This document shows, piece by piece, positions 1-7,605 of a DNA stretch of 33,636 nt. The position numbers and the translations under genes were made by a program. Below the pieces are notes generated by a model that saw nothing but the letters and a program-made list of their open reading frames with translations, was not told the DNA's origin and searched no databases. Origin of the DNA: Mariprofundaceae bacterium (GTDB taxonomy: Bacteria; Pseudomonadota; Zetaproteobacteria; Mariprofundales; Mariprofundaceae); the NCBI GenBank assembly GCA_027018935.1, contig JALUXZ010000234.1:1-33636 (forward strand). Direction: 5' to 3'. Position 1 is the first letter of the stretch. Every line of letters begins with the position of its first letter.

Positions 1-10
1 GTGTTGAGAT

Positions 11-373
11 ATGAAACATGATTTGGTATTGATTGAAGGTTTGGAAATTCGCACAGTTATTGGCATTTATGACTGGGAGAGAGAAATTCGTCAAACAGTC
101 CGTTTGGATATTGAAATGGCATGGGATGTTTCTAAGGCAGGGCAAAGTGATGATATTGCTGATACGTTGGATTATTTTGCTGTGTCTCAACGCTTGATTG
201 AGTATGTGGAAGGCTCTGAGTTCGCGCTTGTGGAAGCTTTGATTGAGAACTGTGCAAACTTGATACTGCAGGAGTTTTTTGTGCCGTGGTTGCGTATTAA
301 AATTACCAAGCCATTAAAAAACTTAGGCATGGATAGCGCGGCTATTGTGATTGAACGGAGAATAAACAAATGA
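11..373 (+). CDS. folB: Dihydroneopterin aldolase FolB
   Basis: A 120-residue protein of normal FolB length. FolB converts 7,8-dihydroneopterin to 6-hydroxymethyl-dihydropterin and glycolaldehyde in cytosolic folate synthesis. The N-terminus (IEGLEIRTVIGIYDWERE) is the family's characteristic opening. The conserved glutamate in VEALIENCANLI and the late lysine in ITKPLKNLG occupy the expected active-site positions. The ATG at 11 sits in an ATGA that could overlap the stop of an upstream gene outside the window. Its own stop overlaps the next ATG by 4 bp, so it is the first visible gene of a six-gene overlapping operon that also holds folK. Family assignment is firm. Confidence 0.93.
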   Translation: MKHDLVLIEGLEIRTVIGIYDWEREIRQTVRLDIEMAWDVSKAGQSDDIADTLDYFAVSQRLIEYVEGSEFALVEALIENCANLILQEFFVPWLRIKITKPLKNLGMDSAAIVIERRINK

Positions 374-1104
374 GTGTAGAGCTTAGGTTTATTGGCACTG
401 GTGATTCGGAGAGTTTTGATTATTACAATACCAACTTGTTAATTGAGCATGAAGAAAAGAGTTTGCTAGTGGATTGTGGCTGGACTGCTAAGCGGGCACT
501 GCATGACTTGGGAATAGGTATTACTGATATTGATGCGATTTTTATCACGCATGTGCATGGGGATCATGTGTTTGGTTTGGAGCGTTTTGGTTTTGAAAGT
601 CGTTATGTGCATAATGGGTATCGGATCAAATTATTTGTGCCTAAAAGTGTATTTCCATTGCTTTGGGATGAAACACTGAAAGGCAGTATGGGCTATTCAT
701 CCGATGGGCTGAACATTATGCAGGACTTTTTTGATGTAATTCTGGTGGAGGATAGCTTTCATTGGCAAGGTTTAGACTTTCAGCTTTTTCCCACACCGCA
801 TACCCAAGGAAAACCATCATTTGGTATGCGTTTGCCGCATCGGTTTACATTTACGTCCGATAGCAATGTAATTCCACACTTTGAACGCTTGGTAGAGAAT
901 GATGTTTATATTTTTCATGACTCCTATGTTGCAGGGGAGTTTCACCCTGCTCATGCGACAGTACAAGAAATGCGCGATGCTTATTCGATGGAGCTTTTGA
1001 AACGCATACGTTTGATACATTATGATGATGCAATTGCATCTCATCAGGATAAATTAAAAGGATTTGCTGGTTGGGTGAAACAAGGCGAGATTTTTCAGTG
1101 TTAA
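370..1104 (+). CDS. Metallo-beta-lactamase-fold hydrolase (RNase Z-like)
   Basis: A 244-residue protein of the metallo-beta-lactamase superfamily. The metal-binding signature HVHGDH is at residues 61-66. Later ligand candidates are PHTQG, the aspartate in FTSDSN and the histidine in IHYDD. Size and motif order resemble RNase Z/PhnP-type phosphodiesterases, which cleave RNA, cyclic or nucleotide phosphodiesters, but the substrate cannot be read from sequence. There is no signal peptide, so it is probably cytosolic. The start ATG overlaps the folB stop (ATGA), and translation is likely coupled. Its place inside a folB/folK operon makes a pterin-linked or phosphoester substrate possible; that is inference only. 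Confidence 0.8.
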   Translation: MSVELRFIGTGDSESFDYYNTNLLIEHEEKSLLVDCGWTAKRALHDLGIGITDIDAIFITHVHGDHVFGLERFGFESRYVHNGYRIKLFVPKSVFPLLWDETLKGSMGYSSDGLNIMQDFFDVILVEDSFHWQGLDFQLFPTPHTQGKPSFGMRLPHRFTFTSDSNVIPHFERLVENDVYIFHDSYVAGEFHPAHATVQEMRDAYSMELLKRIRLIHYDDAIASHQDKLKGFAGWVKQGEIFQC

Positions 1105-2780
1105 GGCGGGGCACATGTATCGGTTTTTTGCCAGAAGCGGGTTGCGGATTGATTTATGGTGATGATGATGAGGCTGGGACACATATTGTATTTGTACACT
1201 TTCGGGATATTGAACCGCAACAAGGCTGGCAAGGGTTGGAACTGGGTGAGCGGGTTGAATATGTTTTGGACAAAACTTTAGGCGAGCATTTCCATCGGAG
1301 TTTTGCTGCGAGTGGTGAGGATGGTGGTTTTGTTCGACGGTTGGGGTGTGAGGAAGGAGGCTTTGATGCTCCTGAAGTGATGCAGGTCTGCTCGCCAAAG
1401 GGTTGGCAACCACCCAAGCAGGGCGATGTTATTTTTTATCAATGTGAGTGGTTGGAGCATGCCAATTTCTCAAGCTGGAATGTGAAGGGCGATTTAGTGT
1501 TTCTAGGTTGTACTTTTCATCAATCGTTCACATTAAAAGGTGCGAGGGTGACAGGTTCTGTGCATATGGAAGGCTGTGACTTTTCGGGCGCAGGTGGGGC
1601 AAGTTTTCGAGGGCTTCAAGCCAAGGCTTTGTACCTTGATTTTGGTGTAAAGGGCCCTCGTGACATGGTCTGGCTAAATGAAATGTGGATTCAAAATGAT
1701 GTAGTGCTTGGTGGTGAATTTGAAGGGGCAATACAGGTGATGCGAGTGCAAGACAACCGTGTCATCACGCAGACATGTCGAGACAATGATGCCAAAGGGC
1801 GGGCTTGTTTTCAAAACTTGTATGTGGGTAAGGAGTTTTATAAAAGCCAAAATATCAATCGCAGTGTGTTATCAGCGGGCTTGGATGTGCAAGGCTTGGC
1901 ACATCAAGAGTGTATTGATATTGAGTATAGTGAAGTGGGCTCACTACAACTGATTGATGTGTCCGGTGAGGTGCTTCTTTCTTGTGTGCATAGCAAGATC
2001 TTGGGAAGTGTAAGCGTCGAAGGGCATGGTAGGCATGCGAAGCTTGAGTCGGTGGACTTTCAGGGTAGTTACATTGAAGGGCATTTGAGCATAAAAGAAG
2101 TGAATATAAGGGGAGCTTTGAACTTAGATGATGCTACGGTTGAACGTGTGGTGCGTTTACATCAAGTAAGCTTTGACGAGAAAAATGGCAATATGGGCGG
2201 TTTGAAGCTGGCGAGGTTGAGTGCAAACCGTTTTGTAATGGATGACTTTTCGGCCTTGTATGGTTTGAACTTGGGAGAGTCGGTTTCAAAGTGGAAGAAC
2301 CCACCGTTTAATATGTTGTGGAGAGAGCATCAGAAGCAAGGGTTGCAGCAAGGCTGTAATATTGAGTTGGTGCAAGAGTATGTGTTACTCAAAAACTTAC
2401 TGTCTCAAGAAGGGCAACTTAAGCTTGAGGATGAAGCTTTTTATAATATGCGTAAGTTAGGGCATTGGTATCAAGATGCAGGTATGATGGTATTTAACTA
2501 TATGTTCGGCTGGGGGGTACGCTTACAAAACATCCTTATTTCTGTTCTGCTTGTTCTGGTTGCGTATGCAGTTATTTACCACTTGAATTTTCCATCATTA
2601 GACATTTCGGATGCCTTTCAATTAAGCACACAATCAATGTTTATGGCATTTTTTGGTGAAATGGTTCCTAAGGTTGTTGCTGGCGGTTCTTTGAGTTGGC
2701 TTGTATTAACCGAGAGTGTGTTAGGTATTATTTTTGTAACTGTTTTTGTTGGTGCTTATGTTAGAAAGTTGTTGCGATGA
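1098..2780 (+). CDS. Cold-shock-like domain fused to beta-repeat region and 2-TM pore-like membrane domain
   Basis: About 560 residues from a GTG at 1098. The N-terminus (about residues 4-65) resembles a cold-shock/OB domain. An AGCGLI stretch stands where RNP1 (KGFGFI) is expected, and VFVHF matches RNP2 exactly, followed by a spaced G..L..G..V pattern. The middle (about 100-400) is a long series of short beta-like segments of the pentapeptide/bactofilin-like type. The C-terminus has two hydrophobic helices (about 479-496 and 535-554). Between them is a re-entrant-looking segment ending FFGEMVP, reminiscent of the K+ channel pore consensus TxGYGDxxP but lacking TxGYG. GTG 1098 is preferred because AGGCGAG lies 8 bp upstream and it overlaps the previous stop. 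A TTG at 1071 is an alternative. The gene stop overlaps the next start (ATGA). Function unknown. Confidence 0.7.
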   Translation: MLRRGTCIGFLPEAGCGLIYGDDDEAGTHIVFVHFRDIEPQQGWQGLELGERVEYVLDKTLGEHFHRSFAASGEDGGFVRRLGCEEGGFDAPEVMQVCSPKGWQPPKQGDVIFYQCEWLEHANFSSWNVKGDLVFLGCTFHQSFTLKGARVTGSVHMEGCDFSGAGGASFRGLQAKALYLDFGVKGPRDMVWLNEMWIQNDVVLGGEFEGAIQVMRVQDNRVITQTCRDNDAKGRACFQNLYVGKEFYKSQNINRSVLSAGLDVQGLAHQECIDIEYSEVGSLQLIDVSGEVLLSCVHSKILGSVSVEGHGRHAKLESVDFQGSYIEGHLSIKEVNIRGALNLDDATVERVVRLHQVSFDEKNGNMGGLKLARLSANRFVMDDFSALYGLNLGESVSKWKNPPFNMLWREHQKQGLQQGCNIELVQEYVLLKNLLSQEGQLKLEDEAFYNMRKLGHWYQDAGMMVFNYMFGWGVRLQNILISVLLVLVAYAVIYHLNFPSLDISDAFQLSTQSMFMAFFGEMVPKVVAGGSLSWLVLTESVLGIIFVTVFVGAYVRKLLR

Positions 2781-3247
2781 AATATTTGTTAGCCGTGGGC
2801 AGTAACTTGCACCCCAAAGTGAATGTTCGTTGGGTGCTATCGAGGATGCAGTGTGAGTTTGATTATGTGAGAGTTGGGCGTTTTTATCATTCGCAGCCAA
2901 GTGGTATGAAGTCGGGGCATAGCTTCTGGAATGGTGCGGTGATGGTTGAGTCGAGAATGGATATAATTGATTTGAAGACGTGCTTATGTATGTGGGAGGT
3001 GGAAAGTGGGCGTGACCGGATGCATCCCAAATGTTCGCTACGTAACCGTACACTAGATGTTGATATTACATGGAGTGATTGTGATGGATGGGTGGAGCGT
3101 GTTGAAACCATTATGAAACATTCTTATTTGCATGCCCCCCTATCTTCCTTGATGTTTTTGCCCCCAGTTCGAAAAGGTACTTTAAAGCCGATATATTTTT
3201 CTTTTCAAGGTCGATTGCTGGGTGGGCGACCAGTATCTTTAAAATGA
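2777..3247 (+). CDS. Divergent HPPK (FolK-like) pyrophosphokinase homologue
   Basis: A 156-residue member of the 6-hydroxymethyl-7,8-dihydropterin pyrophosphokinase family. The opening AVGSNLHP, the segment SGMKSGHSFWNGAV, SGRDR and RTLDVDI match HPPK landmarks. The DVD motif preserves the two aspartates that bind Mg-ATP, and both motif arginines remain. The usual LLYG after the motif and the VPHP...R.FVL tail are absent; the C-terminal 45 residues are unlike FolK. A canonical folK lies two genes downstream, so this is a second, diverged copy that may use another pterin or be a specialised kinase. Four-bp overlaps at both ends couple it to its neighbours. Confidence 0.78.
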   Translation: MKYLLAVGSNLHPKVNVRWVLSRMQCEFDYVRVGRFYHSQPSGMKSGHSFWNGAVMVESRMDIIDLKTCLCMWEVESGRDRMHPKCSLRNRTLDVDITWSDCDGWVERVETIMKHSYLHAPLSSLMFLPPVRKGTLKPIYFSFQGRLLGGRPVSLK

Positions 3248-3927
3248 AGCTTTATTTGGTCAGGCATGGGCAGAGTGTGGCGAATGAGACAGGTGGTGAA
3301 TATCAACATTTAATGCCTGATCCCGATTTGACAGATCAAGGATGTATTCAGGCTAAATTAACATCTGATTTTTTGAGAGAGCATCATTATATGGTCGATG
3401 AATTTGATAAAAAGCATCAGCCTTTCATTCCCAATGCTATTTATTCTAGCCCCACTCGTCGGGCTTTAAAGACATCTCGTTTCTTAGGTGAAGCTCTTAA
3501 TGTGCCAGTGGGTATTGATGTGCGCTTGCATGAAGTAGGAGGGGCTGTTTCAACAGTTAAGGGGGAAGTTTGGGGTGGGTTACCTAGAACCGATGCGTTG
3601 AAGGTGGCTGGGGATTCATATTGTGTACGAGACTATTCTATTTTGGGCTGGTGGTTTCTCTGCGAAGAAAGCCATAAGGAAGCTCTGGAGAGGGTGAGTG
3701 TGTGGTTGAAATGGCTGCAAAAAAAACATCAAGAGGATGTTGTGGTGGTTGTGGGTCATGGGGCATTATTTGATCGTGTCTTTTCTGTAGCTTTTGGTTG
3801 TTCTGATAATATGCCATGGATGTCGATGCATAATGCTGCGGTTGCAAGAATTGATTGTAATAAAAATGTCTGGAAAATGGTCTTTTGGAATCAGCACCTT
3901 CATCTAAAAGATATATTGAGTTATTAA
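3244..3927 (+). CDS. Histidine phosphatase (phosphoglycerate mutase-like) family protein
   Basis: A 227-residue branch-1 histidine phosphatase. The catalytic LVRHGQS motif is at residues 4-10, SSPTRRALKTS carries the phosphate-binding arginine, LHEVGG supplies the acid residue, and VVGHGALFDRV supplies the second histidine. Members dephosphorylate sugars, nucleotides or cobalamin intermediates; the substrate is not predictable from sequence. It overlaps the FolK-like gene by 4 bp and is 1 bp from folK. Its position raises the possibility that it removes phosphate from a pterin intermediate such as dihydroneopterin monophosphate, a step often unassigned in bacteria. That link is inference from context only. 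Confidence 0.83.
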   Translation: MKLYLVRHGQSVANETGGEYQHLMPDPDLTDQGCIQAKLTSDFLREHHYMVDEFDKKHQPFIPNAIYSSPTRRALKTSRFLGEALNVPVGIDVRLHEVGGAVSTVKGEVWGGLPRTDALKVAGDSYCVRDYSILGWWFLCEESHKEALERVSVWLKWLQKKHQEDVVVVVGHGALFDRVFSVAFGCSDNMPWMSMHNAAVARIDCNKNVWKMVFWNQHLHLKDILSY

Positions 3928-3928
3928 C

Positions 3929-4351
3929 GTGACAACGGCGCTTATTGGCATGGGCTCGAATATTGAGCCTGAGAAATATTTGCAAAATGCCAGTCAGGAT
4001 ATGCGGCAATATTTCTCAGCTGTTAGATATTCGCGAGTGTATCAATCTGCGGCGATTGGTATGGATGGTGATGATTTTCTTAATGCCTGTTGTTTGCTGA
4101 GTGGTGTTCCAGAGAAAGAGGAGCTGCTTCATTGGCTGAAGTCATTGGAAGATAAGTATGGTAGGGATCGTACGAAAGGCTCTTGGAAACCACGTACGCT
4201 GGACTTGGATTTGCTGATGTATGGCGATGATATATTGGATGATGATTTGTCCCGTTACGCGCATGTGTTTGTTCCAGCATCCGAATTGATTGATTTAAGG
4301 TTGCCTGTTGTTAGGGCAAACGTACTCACGCAGGTGTCCTTACGCTTGTAA
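3929..4351 (+). CDS. folK: 6-hydroxymethyl-7,8-dihydropterin pyrophosphokinase FolK
   Basis: A 140-residue HPPK that transfers pyrophosphate from ATP to 6-hydroxymethyl-dihydropterin, the step before dihydropteroate synthase. All landmarks are present: GMGSNIEP at the N-terminus, DFLNACC, KYGRDRTKGSWKPRTLDLDLLMYGD with the two Mg-binding aspartates, and the later VPASEL. It starts at GTG 3929, 1 bp after the phosphatase stop, with no competing ATG. It is the likely housekeeping enzyme, in contrast to the diverged homologue at 2777. It is the last gene of the operon, with a 56-bp gap before pntAA. Confidence 0.93.
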   Translation: MTTALIGMGSNIEPEKYLQNASQDMRQYFSAVRYSRVYQSAAIGMDGDDFLNACCLLSGVPEKEELLHWLKSLEDKYGRDRTKGSWKPRTLDLDLLMYGDDILDDDLSRYAHVFVPASELIDLRLPVVRANVLTQVSLRL

Positions 4352-4407
4352 ATCACCGTGGCGCGTTTAAGGTTCTGCTTTCTTTTATCCAGTGAGGGGG
4401 ATCTCTG

Positions 4408-5565
4408 ATGCGCATTGCTGTTCCAACTGAAACCTTGGCTTATGAAACGCGTATTGCGGCAACACCTGAAACGGTGAAGAAGTTTATTACTGCAGGTTGT
4501 GAAGTTGTGGTTCAAAAAGGTGCTGGCGAGCATGCGAATCTAACCGATGCTGCGTTTGTTGATGCAGGTGCGCGTTTGGCTGATTCGTTTGCGGAAACTT
4601 GTGAAAATGCCGATCTTGTTGTGAAAGTGCGTGCGCCTTCGAAAGAAGAGTTGGCGCAATTGGCATCGGGTACGGCGGTAGCTTCTTTGTTTGCGCCTTT
4701 TTCCAATCCACTATTGAATGATTATGCCAAAGCAGGTTTAAGTTGTTTCTGTTTGGAAATGATTCCTCGTATTTCGCGTGCGCAAAGCATGGATGTACTT
4801 TCCTCACAAGCCAATATTGCAGGTTATAAAGCGATATTTCTGGCACTTGAGCATTACAAATCATTTATGCCGATGTTGATGACAGCAGCTGGCACCGTTC
4901 AGCCTGCTAAAGTGTTAATTATGGGGGCAGGCGTTGCAGGTTTGCAGGCGATTGCTACGGCACGTCGCTTGGGGGCGATGGTTGAAGTGTTTGATGTGCG
5001 TGCCGCTGCCAAAGAGCAGGTGGAAAGCTTGGGTGCGAAGTTCGTTGAAGTACCCGTAGATGATGCTGACGGTGAAGATGCGGGTGGTTATGCCAAAGAA
5101 ATGTCGGATGAATACAAAGAAAAACAAGCGGCATTGATTGCCGAGCATGCTGCTAAATCAGATATTATTATTACCACAGCATTGATTCCTGGTCGCCCTG
5201 CGCCTGTATTGGTAACCGAAGGAACGCTTTCTAAGATGAAAGCTGGTAGTGTAATTGTGGATATGGCAGCTGAAGCAGGCGGTAATTGCCCGCTTACTGA
5301 AAAAGATGCTGTATGGATTAAAGATGGTGTGACCTTGGTTGGTATAAGTAATATTCCAGCCTTGATGGCAACCGATGCTAGCCAGCTGTTTGCACGCAAT
5401 GTATTCAATTTTATCTCTCCGATGTTGGCTGCTGAATCAGATGGGGAGTCAGACGATGAGCCAGTCAGCTTCAACATCAATATGGATGATGAGGTGATTG
5501 CAGCATCATTGATTTGTAAAGATGGCGAGTTTCTAAAACCGCAATTATTGGGCGAGAAGGAGTAA
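4408..5565 (+). CDS. pntAA: NAD(P) transhydrogenase subunit alpha, part 1 (domain I)
   Basis: A 385-residue NAD(H)-binding domain I of the proton-translocating transhydrogenase, which makes NADPH from NADH and NADP+ at the expense of the proton gradient. It opens MRIAVPTET and includes the RAQSMDVLSSQANIAGYKA segment and the Rossmann motif GAGVAGLQAIATARRLGA followed by VFDVR. A strong ribosome site (GAGGGGGAT) precedes ATG 4408. The three-gene split (alpha1, alpha2, beta) is the Rhodospirillum-type layout rather than the fused E. coli pntA. It is followed after 3 bp by pntAB. Confidence 0.95.
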   Translation: MRIAVPTETLAYETRIAATPETVKKFITAGCEVVVQKGAGEHANLTDAAFVDAGARLADSFAETCENADLVVKVRAPSKEELAQLASGTAVASLFAPFSNPLLNDYAKAGLSCFCLEMIPRISRAQSMDVLSSQANIAGYKAIFLALEHYKSFMPMLMTAAGTVQPAKVLIMGAGVAGLQAIATARRLGAMVEVFDVRAAAKEQVESLGAKFVEVPVDDADGEDAGGYAKEMSDEYKEKQAALIAEHAAKSDIIITTALIPGRPAPVLVTEGTLSKMKAGSVIVDMAAEAGGNCPLTEKDAVWIKDGVTLVGISNIPALMATDASQLFARNVFNFISPMLAAESDGESDDEPVSFNINMDDEVIAASLICKDGEFLKPQLLGEKE

Positions 5566-5568
5566 ACA

Positions 5569-5907
5569 ATGTCTGATACTTTAATGAGTGATGCTGTAGG
5601 TCACGCTGCACAAGCAAGTCAGGTAGCTGATCCCTTTGTGATGTCATTTTCTGTCTTTATATTGGCTATTTTTATTGGTTATCATGTTGTTTGGAACGTA
5701 ACACCAGCTTTGCATACGCCGTTGATGAGCGTCACCAATGCGATTTCCAGTATTGTGATTGTCGGGGCGATTATTGCGGGTGGGCCTCTTGAAATGAATT
5801 TAGCAACAGTGTTGGGTTTGATTGCTGTTGGACTTGCATCGGTGAATATTTTTGGCGGTTTTATGGTGACACAGCGCATGCTTGCCATGTTTAAAAAACG
5901 CTCGTAA
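5569..5907 (+). CDS. pntAB: NAD(P) transhydrogenase subunit alpha, part 2 (membrane domain)
   Basis: A 112-residue membrane protein, the short domain II portion of the alpha chain. About three hydrophobic helices can be seen: FVMSFSVFILAIFIGYHVVW, the SIVIVGAIIAGG region, and ATVLGLIAVGLASVNIFGGF. WNVTPALHTPLMSVTNAISS is the conserved family loop. The strong ribosome site AAGGAG in GAGAAGGAGTAAACA precedes ATG 5569. Together with PntB it forms the proton channel. Gene order and spacing (3 bp after pntAA, 24 bp before pntB) support one transcript. Confidence 0.94.
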   Translation: MSDTLMSDAVGHAAQASQVADPFVMSFSVFILAIFIGYHVVWNVTPALHTPLMSVTNAISSIVIVGAIIAGGPLEMNLATVLGLIAVGLASVNIFGGFMVTQRMLAMFKKRS

Positions 5908-5931
5908 GACACATAAGGTAAAGGGGAAGTT

Positions 5932-7332
5932 ATGTTATCCGCAAATATGGTGGCATTGGCCTATTTGGTCGCATCGGTCTTAATTATTTTAGCACTCAAA
6001 GGTTTGGCATCGCCTGAATCATCACGTCGTGGTAATACCTTTGGCATGGTCGGCCTGTTTATTGCAGTGGTTGTAACCTTGCAATTATCATCGGTGCAGA
6101 ATTACGCATGGATTTTTGCAGCTATTGCAGTGGGCGGCTTGATTGGTGCAGTGACGGCGAAGAAAGTACCCATGACACATATGCCACAAACAGTGGCATT
6201 TATGCATGCTTTGGTTGGTTTGGCGGCGGTATTTATTGCGGTATCTGCTTTTGCTAATCCTGTTGGTTATGGTATTGCTGATGCAACGGGAAGTTTACAT
6301 GTTGCTAGTCGGATTGAATTATTCTTAGGGACATTTATTGGTGCGATTACTTTTACCGCATCCTTGATTGCCTTTGGTAAATTGCATGGCTCACTATCAG
6401 GTAGCCCTGTGACGTTTGCAGGTCAGCATTTGATAAATTTATTGTTGGGCATTGTAATGATTACTGCGGGTGTGATGTTTTGCATTGAGCCATCATGGAC
6501 ACCATTCTTGATTATGCTGGCTATTGCGATGCTCTTGGGTGTATTGCTGATTATTCCTATTGGTGGTGCAGACATGCCTGTGATTGTATCGATGTTGAAC
6601 TCCTATTCGGGTTGGGCAGCAGCAGGGATTGGTTTTACGCTGGGCAATAATATGCTAATTATTGCTGGTGCCTTGGTAGGTTCATCGGGTGCTATTCTTT
6701 CGTATATTATGTGCAAAGCCATGAACCGTTCATTGTTTAATGTTTTGCTGGGTGGTTTTGGTGGCGATGCACCTGCTGCAGCTGCAGGTGGTGCCAGAGA
6801 AGACCGACCTTTTAAATCAGGTGCGGCAGAAGATGCTGCCTTTTTACTTCAAAATGCACGCAGCGTAGTCATTGTGCCTGGTTATGGCTTGGCAGTGGCA
6901 CGTGCGCAACATGCGCTCAAAGAAGTTGTGGATATATTATTGAAACAGGGCGTGCAGGTGAAATTTGCCATTCATCCTGTGGCAGGGCGTATGCCAGGGC
7001 ATATGAATGTACTTTTAGCAGAAGCCGATGTGCCGTATGATATTGTGCATGAAATGGATGAGATTAATCCTGAGTTTGCCGATACTGATGTGGTGCTGGT
7101 GATTGGTGCGAATGATGTGACCAACCCTTCTGCGAAAACTGATCCAACCAGCCCTATTTATGGCATGCCAATTTTGGAAGTTTCTAAGGCCGCACATGTA
7201 TTGGTTATCAAGCGTTCTTTATCTGTGGGTTATGCAGGTTTGGATAATGATTTGTTTTACATGGATAAAACCATGATGATTTTCGATGATGCTAAGAAAG
7301 CATGTGAGTCACTTATTCAAGTCTTAGATTGA
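5932..7332 (+). CDS. pntB: NAD(P) transhydrogenase subunit beta
   Basis: A 466-residue beta subunit. The N-terminal half is a series of membrane helices (domain II) containing the conserved MPVIVSMLNSYSGWAAAGIGF stretch. The C-terminal roughly 180 residues form the NADP(H)-binding domain III, with VPGYGLAVARAQHAL, HPVAGRMPGHMNVLLAEA, GANDVTNP and KRSLSVGYAGLDN. Length and all motifs are complete. No convincing intrinsic terminator follows; a 273-bp non-coding region with competing hairpins lies before the next gene. Confidence 0.95.
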   Translation: MLSANMVALAYLVASVLIILALKGLASPESSRRGNTFGMVGLFIAVVVTLQLSSVQNYAWIFAAIAVGGLIGAVTAKKVPMTHMPQTVAFMHALVGLAAVFIAVSAFANPVGYGIADATGSLHVASRIELFLGTFIGAITFTASLIAFGKLHGSLSGSPVTFAGQHLINLLLGIVMITAGVMFCIEPSWTPFLIMLAIAMLLGVLLIIPIGGADMPVIVSMLNSYSGWAAAGIGFTLGNNMLIIAGALVGSSGAILSYIMCKAMNRSLFNVLLGGFGGDAPAAAAGGAREDRPFKSGAAEDAAFLLQNARSVVIVPGYGLAVARAQHALKEVVDILLKQGVQVKFAIHPVAGRMPGHMNVLLAEADVPYDIVHEMDEINPEFADTDVVLVIGANDVTNPSAKTDPTSPIYGMPILEVSKAAHVLVIKRSLSVGYAGLDNDLFYMDKTMMIFDDAKKACESLIQVLD

Positions 7333-7412
7333 TTCTTGTGTGCGATTAGACAATAAACCCAAGACCCGACATTGATATTCGGCACATATCGCAAGCCTTT
7401 GATTCGCCTGAC

Positions 7413-7464
7413 ATTCCAAGAAATCACTGATTACCAGTGAGGTGACTACATGATTTCTTGAAAT
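7413..7464. other. Hairpin region with mutually exclusive stems
   Basis: The arms CAAGAAATCA (7417-7426) and TGATTTCTTG (7451-7460) are a perfect 10-bp inverted repeat, extendable outward to 13 of 14 pairs (7413-7464). A second perfect hairpin, TCACTG (7424-7429) with CAGTGA (7435-7440), uses part of the same left arm, so both cannot form fully at once. It lies between pntB and the OmpA/DUF4398 gene, about 140 bp before the latter's start. The rest of 7333-7605 holds no recognisable gene. It could be a post-pnt processing or termination structure, or a leader switch; no U-tract follows. Confidence 0.5.
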
Positions 7465-7605
7465 ACCATACAAAGCAAGTGATTACACCCTATATCCAAA
7501 GTCAATATCGGTTCTTGGGATAAAGTTGTTTATTTTGTGATGCGGGTCATTTTTTCATAAAGTGAAGCTTGTAAAATCCCTATTTTAATGATTAGGGAGC
7601 TTTTG

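Noticed and set aside
5088-5912. Long antisense frames across pntAA and pntAB
   Set aside because: They mirror conserved pnt codons; no ribosome sites, no family resemblance.
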